A stretch of DNA of 64,000 nucleotides, taken from Spirosoma foliorum. GTDB lineage: Bacteria; Bacteroidota; Bacteroidia; Cytophagales; Spirosomataceae. The position numbers and the translations under genes were made by a program. The notes below the pieces were generated by a model. That model did no database searches, had not been told where the DNA came from, and worked only from the letters and a program-made list of their open reading frames with translations. The stretch covers positions 5,779,001-5,843,000 of the forward strand of contig NZ_CP059732.1 in assembly GCF_014117325.1 (NCBI RefSeq), in the 5' to 3' direction. Of the stretch, positions 60,849-64,000 are shown one piece after another (the stretch's first letter is position 1; every line of letters starts with the position of its first letter).

Positions 60849-61288
60849 AGTAAATTAAATTCAACTTAAATTCGTAACTCAGCTAAGTCAATCGAACAAT
60901 TTTGGTCTCAGCTTTCTGCCCATAAAAAAGGCCATTTCAATAAAACCCAATTTTTTCCACAATACATCACATATGGCGATATATTATCCTGAAAGTTAAC
61001 GAATTTGTCTGTCAATTACACATCCCACATCCTCCTCTTTCAGAGCTATTTACGAAACAATCCAGTCGCTTTTCCAGTCCACATCCATACCCTTTTTAGG
61101 TAAAAACACTTACCGACGAAACCCTAATCCACTGGCTCAAGTGTCATATAAATCAGGCGACAATGAAAATTATTCAGCGCTAGATAGCCGACTTTTTTTG
61201 AAGCAGTATAGGCGAGAAAAATACCCACCAAAATCCATCATTAGATTTTAACTAATCAAGTTTAGAAGGCTTAATCGACATAAAAAAA
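60849..61288. other. 440-bp region upstream of the RND operon
   Basis: This region is AT-rich and shows no supported ORF, RNA or long hairpin. It must hold the RND promoter on the minus strand, but I cannot point to a good TTTG/TAnnTTTG pair. No regulator gene is adjacent. Confidence 0.4.
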
Positions 61289-61312
61289 GTGTCGGGTTCT
61301 TCAACCCGACAC
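61289..61312 (-). terminator. Intrinsic terminator of the aldolase gene
   Basis: The 10-bp arms 61289-61298 and 61303-61312 (GTGTCGGGTT/AACCCGACAC) with a 4-nt loop are followed, reading leftward, by seven T residues. Confidence 0.9.
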
Positions 61313-61339
61313 CACTGTAAACTGAACACCGTATATTGA

Positions 61340-62419
61340 CTAAGCCAACCGGTTGATGCAGTTCAAATCTTCGAATGCAATTTTCAGGCGTTGTACCATG
61401 CTTTCTTCGCCTTTACGTAGCCACACACGTGGATCGTAGTATTTTTTGTTTGGCGAATCAGAACCTTCTGGATTACCCAACTGCGATTGCAGGTAACCTT
61501 CTTTCGCTTTGTAATAGTTCAGGATACCTTCCCACATCGCCCACTGCATATCAGTATCGATGTTCATTTTAACGGCACCGTACCGGATAGCCTCACGAAT
61601 TTCTTCGCGGCTCGAACCCGAACCACCGTGGAATACGAAGTTCACTGGCAGCGGACCCGTTGCATATTTCTCCTGAATGTATTTCTGCGAATTGTCCAGA
61701 ATGATTGGCGATAGCTTCACGTTACCTGGCTTGTACACACCGTGAACGTTACCAAAAGCAGCAGCAATGGTGAAGTTTGGCGAGATTTTGCTCAGTTCTT
61801 CGTACGCGTAGGCTACTTCTGAAGGCTGCGTGTAGAGTTTCGAATCGTCAACATCTGAGTTATCAACGCCATCTTCTTCACCACCCGTAACACCTAATTC
61901 AATTTCAAGCGTCATGCCGATTTTGGCCATACGCTCAAAATATTTAGAGCAAATTTCGATGTTCTCTTCGATCGGCTCTTCCGACAAATCGAGCATGTGC
62001 GACGAGTACAGAGGCTTGCCTGTTTGATCGAAATGTTTTTCGCCAGCGTCCAGCAAACCGTCGATCCAGGGAAGAAGTTTTTTCGCGCAATGGTCGGTGT
62101 GCAAAATTACCGGAACACCGTAAAGCTCAGCTACGTGGTGAACGTGCAGCGCGCCCGAGATCGAGCCAGCAATAGCACCTTTTTGCTTATCGTTCGATAG
62201 GCTTTTACCAGCGTAAAAGATACCACCGCCATTTGAGAACTGGATGATAACTGGTGAATTAACAGCTTTGGCCGTTTCCAACACAGCATTTACCGAGTCT
62301 GTACCGACAACATTGACGGCTGGCAGGGCGTAATCATTTTCGTTGGCGTGACGGAAAAGTTGGGTAACGCCTTCGCCGGTCACAACGCCGGGGGCAAAAC
62401 GGGTGGTTACTTCACTCAT
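61340..62419 (-). CDS. fbaA: Class II fructose-bisphosphate aldolase
   Basis: The frame opens at TTG 62449, but ATG 62419 (MSEVTTRFAPGVVTGEGVTQ) is the likely start (359 residues, normal for the FbaA subgroup). Zn ligands and active site: His in VILHTDHCAKK, Glu in TLEIELGVTGGEEDGVDN, His in AFGNVHGVYKPGNVKL and FVFHGGSGSS. The phosphate-binding end is YGAVKMNIDTDMQWAMWEG. It cleaves fructose 1,6-bisphosphate to dihydroxyacetone phosphate and glyceraldehyde 3-phosphate in glycolysis and gluconeogenesis. It is monocistronic with its own terminator. Confidence 0.96.
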   Translation of the reverse strand: MSEVTTRFAPGVVTGEGVTQLFRHANENDYALPAVNVVGTDSVNAVLETAKAVNSPVIIQFSNGGGIFYAGKSLSNDKQKGAIAGSISGALHVHHVAELYGVPVILHTDHCAKKLLPWIDGLLDAGEKHFDQTGKPLYSSHMLDLSEEPIEENIEICSKYFERMAKIGMTLEIELGVTGGEEDGVDNSDVDDSKLYTQPSEVAYAYEELSKISPNFTIAAAFGNVHGVYKPGNVKLSPIILDNSQKYIQEKYATGPLPVNFVFHGGSGSSREEIREAIRYGAVKMNIDTDMQWAMWEGILNYYKAKEGYLQSQLGNPEGSDSPNKKYYDPRVWLRKGEESMVQRLKIAFEDLNCINRLA

Positions 62420-62563
62420 GATTAGGGATATTTTTTTGGATTCGTTCAAGAAATAGTTTACCGAAAATAGGATCGGCTAACCTATCTGATTTCGAAGGGT
62501 AAAGTTGCGGATATTCGTGGAATATTGCTACTGTCTGTCAATTTTGAACAGTCCAAAAGTCGT

Positions 62564-64000
62564 TCATCGAATTACCTCAATCACGCCCTCCCGTGTAAAC
62601 GAGTCCGGATAATCGACACTTTTACCCTCTAGTTTATAAGCATATACGCCACTCGCAACGGGCTGTCCCTGATAGGTACCATCCCAGGTTTCCCAACCCG
62701 ATGGCGACGTCACCCCATTGTTTGCTCTATAAATCGGCTCGCCCCAGCGGTTATAGACGGTTAGTGACATTTGTTTAGCCCCTGAGCCATAAATCACCAA
62801 CACCTCGTTCATACCATCCTGATTGGGTGTAAAGGCATCGGGCACATTAATTACCGCCGGACTGGGTGGGCAGTTGGTACGGATACGAACTGAATCAGCA
62901 GCCTGGCACCCATCCGACGTATGAACTGAAATCGTATACGAACCATATGCATACGCTTTCAGAAACTGAGTTGTCCCGATGGTTTTTCCGTCGCTCGTCC
63001 AGGTGTAAATAACATTGGGGATCGAACCAGCATTTAGCTCCAGGTAGCTACTGCTGTTAGCAAAGCAGGTATCCACCTGATGCTGGCTTAGTTGTAGTTT
63101 AGGATTTGGAAATAGATTCACAGTGATGGAATCCTCACTTTTACAACCAGTACTCGTACTCAATGCGGTTAGCTGATAGTATCCGCTTTGCCTTGCCAAA
63201 ACAGTAGTCCCAGTTACCGAAGCGCCGTCGGGTTGTTTCCAACGGAAAGTGTCCCAATCGGCCGTAGGGGTAGCCCGCAGCATAAGGGTATCACCACAGC
63301 CTGAGCGGATTGGATTCGCGAACGGGAAAGGAGGTGGTGGAGAAAAAGTTACCGTCAATTCTTTTTCCGAAAAGCAGGTTCCATCGTCGGGATCAACGAC
63401 TCGTACCCGAAACGTCTGACTACCCGTAATCTTAGAAACAATCAGCGAATCCAGTTGATCTCGTGGTGGTGAAATACCGAATCCAGTCCACTGAACAGCG
63501 CCACCACTAGCATGGGCATTGAGTAAAAAAGCACCACAGGAATCGGGAACGGCCTTAGCGGTCGGATTTGCTTCAACCAGAACGACCTTAATTTCATTGG
63601 AGGTTATCTGTATATCCTGGCATTTAGTTTCCCGTATTTTAAGCGTGTACGTGCCTGTTTTAGTCGGTTTCAGCGTCGCTTTATCACCACCAGCAGCCGC
63701 AACACCATCAACATACCATTGGTAGAGCAGGTAATTCGGGTCGAGGTTAACCACCTTCGATTCCAGCAAAAAATTATTACAGCCGCCGGGCTTTTTCAGC
63801 GAGATACTAAGTTCAGGCGGTAACAAGACTACCTCATCGAGCAGAAATGGCAAACCCGCCATCGCTTTTCGGCCGCTCAAACTAACACCCTGCGACACTA
63901 ACCCGCAGCCCGTTCCCGATTGATTCGGTTGATTAATCGCTAACAAATACGCTTCTCCGGGTACAGCTCCGTAAATTTTCCCATCAAGTCCAATTTGCAA
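62564..64000 (-). CDS. Type IX secretion substrate with gliding-motility (B-type) C-terminal domain, N-terminus outside the window
   Basis: At least 478 residues; the frame is open at the right edge, so the true start lies beyond 64000. The visible part has several PKD/Ig-like segments (for example YQWYVDGVAAAGGDKATLKP, YTLKIRETKC and YTWTSDGKTIGTT). It ends in the B-type sorting domain: VPDAFTPNQDGMNEVLVI, LTVYNRWGEPIY, WDGTYQGQPVASGVYAYKL and EGVIEVIR. Such proteins cross the outer membrane by the type IX system and stay on or leave the surface. Compare the very different C-termini of the three paralogues at 1.5-13.8 kb. The partner SprF-like gene is not in view. Confidence 0.9.
   Translation of the reverse strand: MQIGLDGKIYGAVPGEAYLLAINQPNQSGTGCGLVSQGVSLSGRKAMAGLPFLLDEVVLLPPELSISLKKPGGCNNFLLESKVVNLDPNYLLYQWYVDGVAAAGGDKATLKPTKTGTYTLKIRETKCQDIQITSNEIKVVLVEANPTAKAVPDSCGAFLLNAHASGGAVQWTGFGISPPRDQLDSLIVSKITGSQTFRVRVVDPDDGTCFSEKELTVTFSPPPPFPFANPIRSGCGDTLMLRATPTADWDTFRWKQPDGASVTGTTVLARQSGYYQLTALSTSTGCKSEDSITVNLFPNPKLQLSQHQVDTCFANSSSYLELNAGSIPNVIYTWTSDGKTIGTTQFLKAYAYGSYTISVHTSDGCQAADSVRIRTNCPPSPAVINVPDAFTPNQDGMNEVLVIYGSGAKQMSLTVYNRWGEPIYRANNGVTSPSGWETWDGTYQGQPVASGVYAYKLEGKSVDYPDSFTREGVIEVIR

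Noticed and set aside
1..64000. rRNA, tRNA, riboswitch or prophage genes
   Set aside because: I looked in the gaps and saw none that I could support; sensitive RNA searches were not possible.

Overview
The window looks like the chromosome of a Bacteroidota bacterium of the Cytophagales, most like Spirosoma or a near relative; this is inferred from gene content, not from a search. Supporting signs are a SusC/SusD pair, a type IX secretion B-type C-terminal domain (gliding-motility type) at the right edge, SdrD B-like/DUF11 surface proteins, lipoproteins with SCKKxxD-type signals, a LytTR regulator with an HWE/HisKA_2-type kinase, DUF5686 and DUF6169-like proteins, and promoters of the Bacteroidota type (TTTG, about 19 nt, TAnnTTTG). 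I saw no rRNA, tRNA, CRISPR array or prophage.

Layout. 1-1111: 5' part of an arginine-deiminase-family gene running off the left edge. 1.5-13.8 kb: three paralogous surface proteins. Two are giant, carrying 5 and 6 tandem 354-bp SdrD-like repeats and an almost identical 930-bp 3' block; the third is short and lacks the repeats. Each is followed by its own long perfect hairpin. 14-21 kb: two related lipoproteins, a YbjQ-like protein, a beta-helix/DUF11 secreted protein, a Tat-type phosphoesterase and a MoxR/Mg-chelatase-type AAA+ ATPase. 21-35 kb: an IPT/TIG lipoprotein, housekeeping genes (2-hydroxyacid dehydrogenase, pdxA with a disordered N-terminal extension, yicC, 3-methyladenine glycosylase), a signal peptidase I gene split by a 1054-bp insertion sequence, gamma-glutamyltransferase, an ABC permease and an RqcH/NFACT protein.

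35-46 kb: a SusC/SusD pair with a clear promoter and terminator, a small disordered protein, mutS2, a HAD phosphatase, and an AT-rich stretch with a colicin/pyocin-immunity-like gene and a membrane protein. 46-57 kb: a kinase/LytTR operon, a MOSC protein, a second phosphoesterase, a REP-associated tyrosine transposase (RAYT) between two REP palindromes, a DUF5686 outer membrane protein, an M24 peptidase and an overlapping small-gene pair. 56-64 kb: an RND pump and its membrane-fusion protein (overlapping genes), class II fructose-bisphosphate aldolase, and a truncated type IX secretion substrate.

Cell-surface and secreted products make up a large share of the window. The most unusual items are the twin repeat adhesins with homogenised 3' ends and a shared basic C-terminal tail, the clean insertion in lepB, the RAYT/REP unit, and a recurring class of long intergenic inverted repeats whose sequences differ but whose design is the same.
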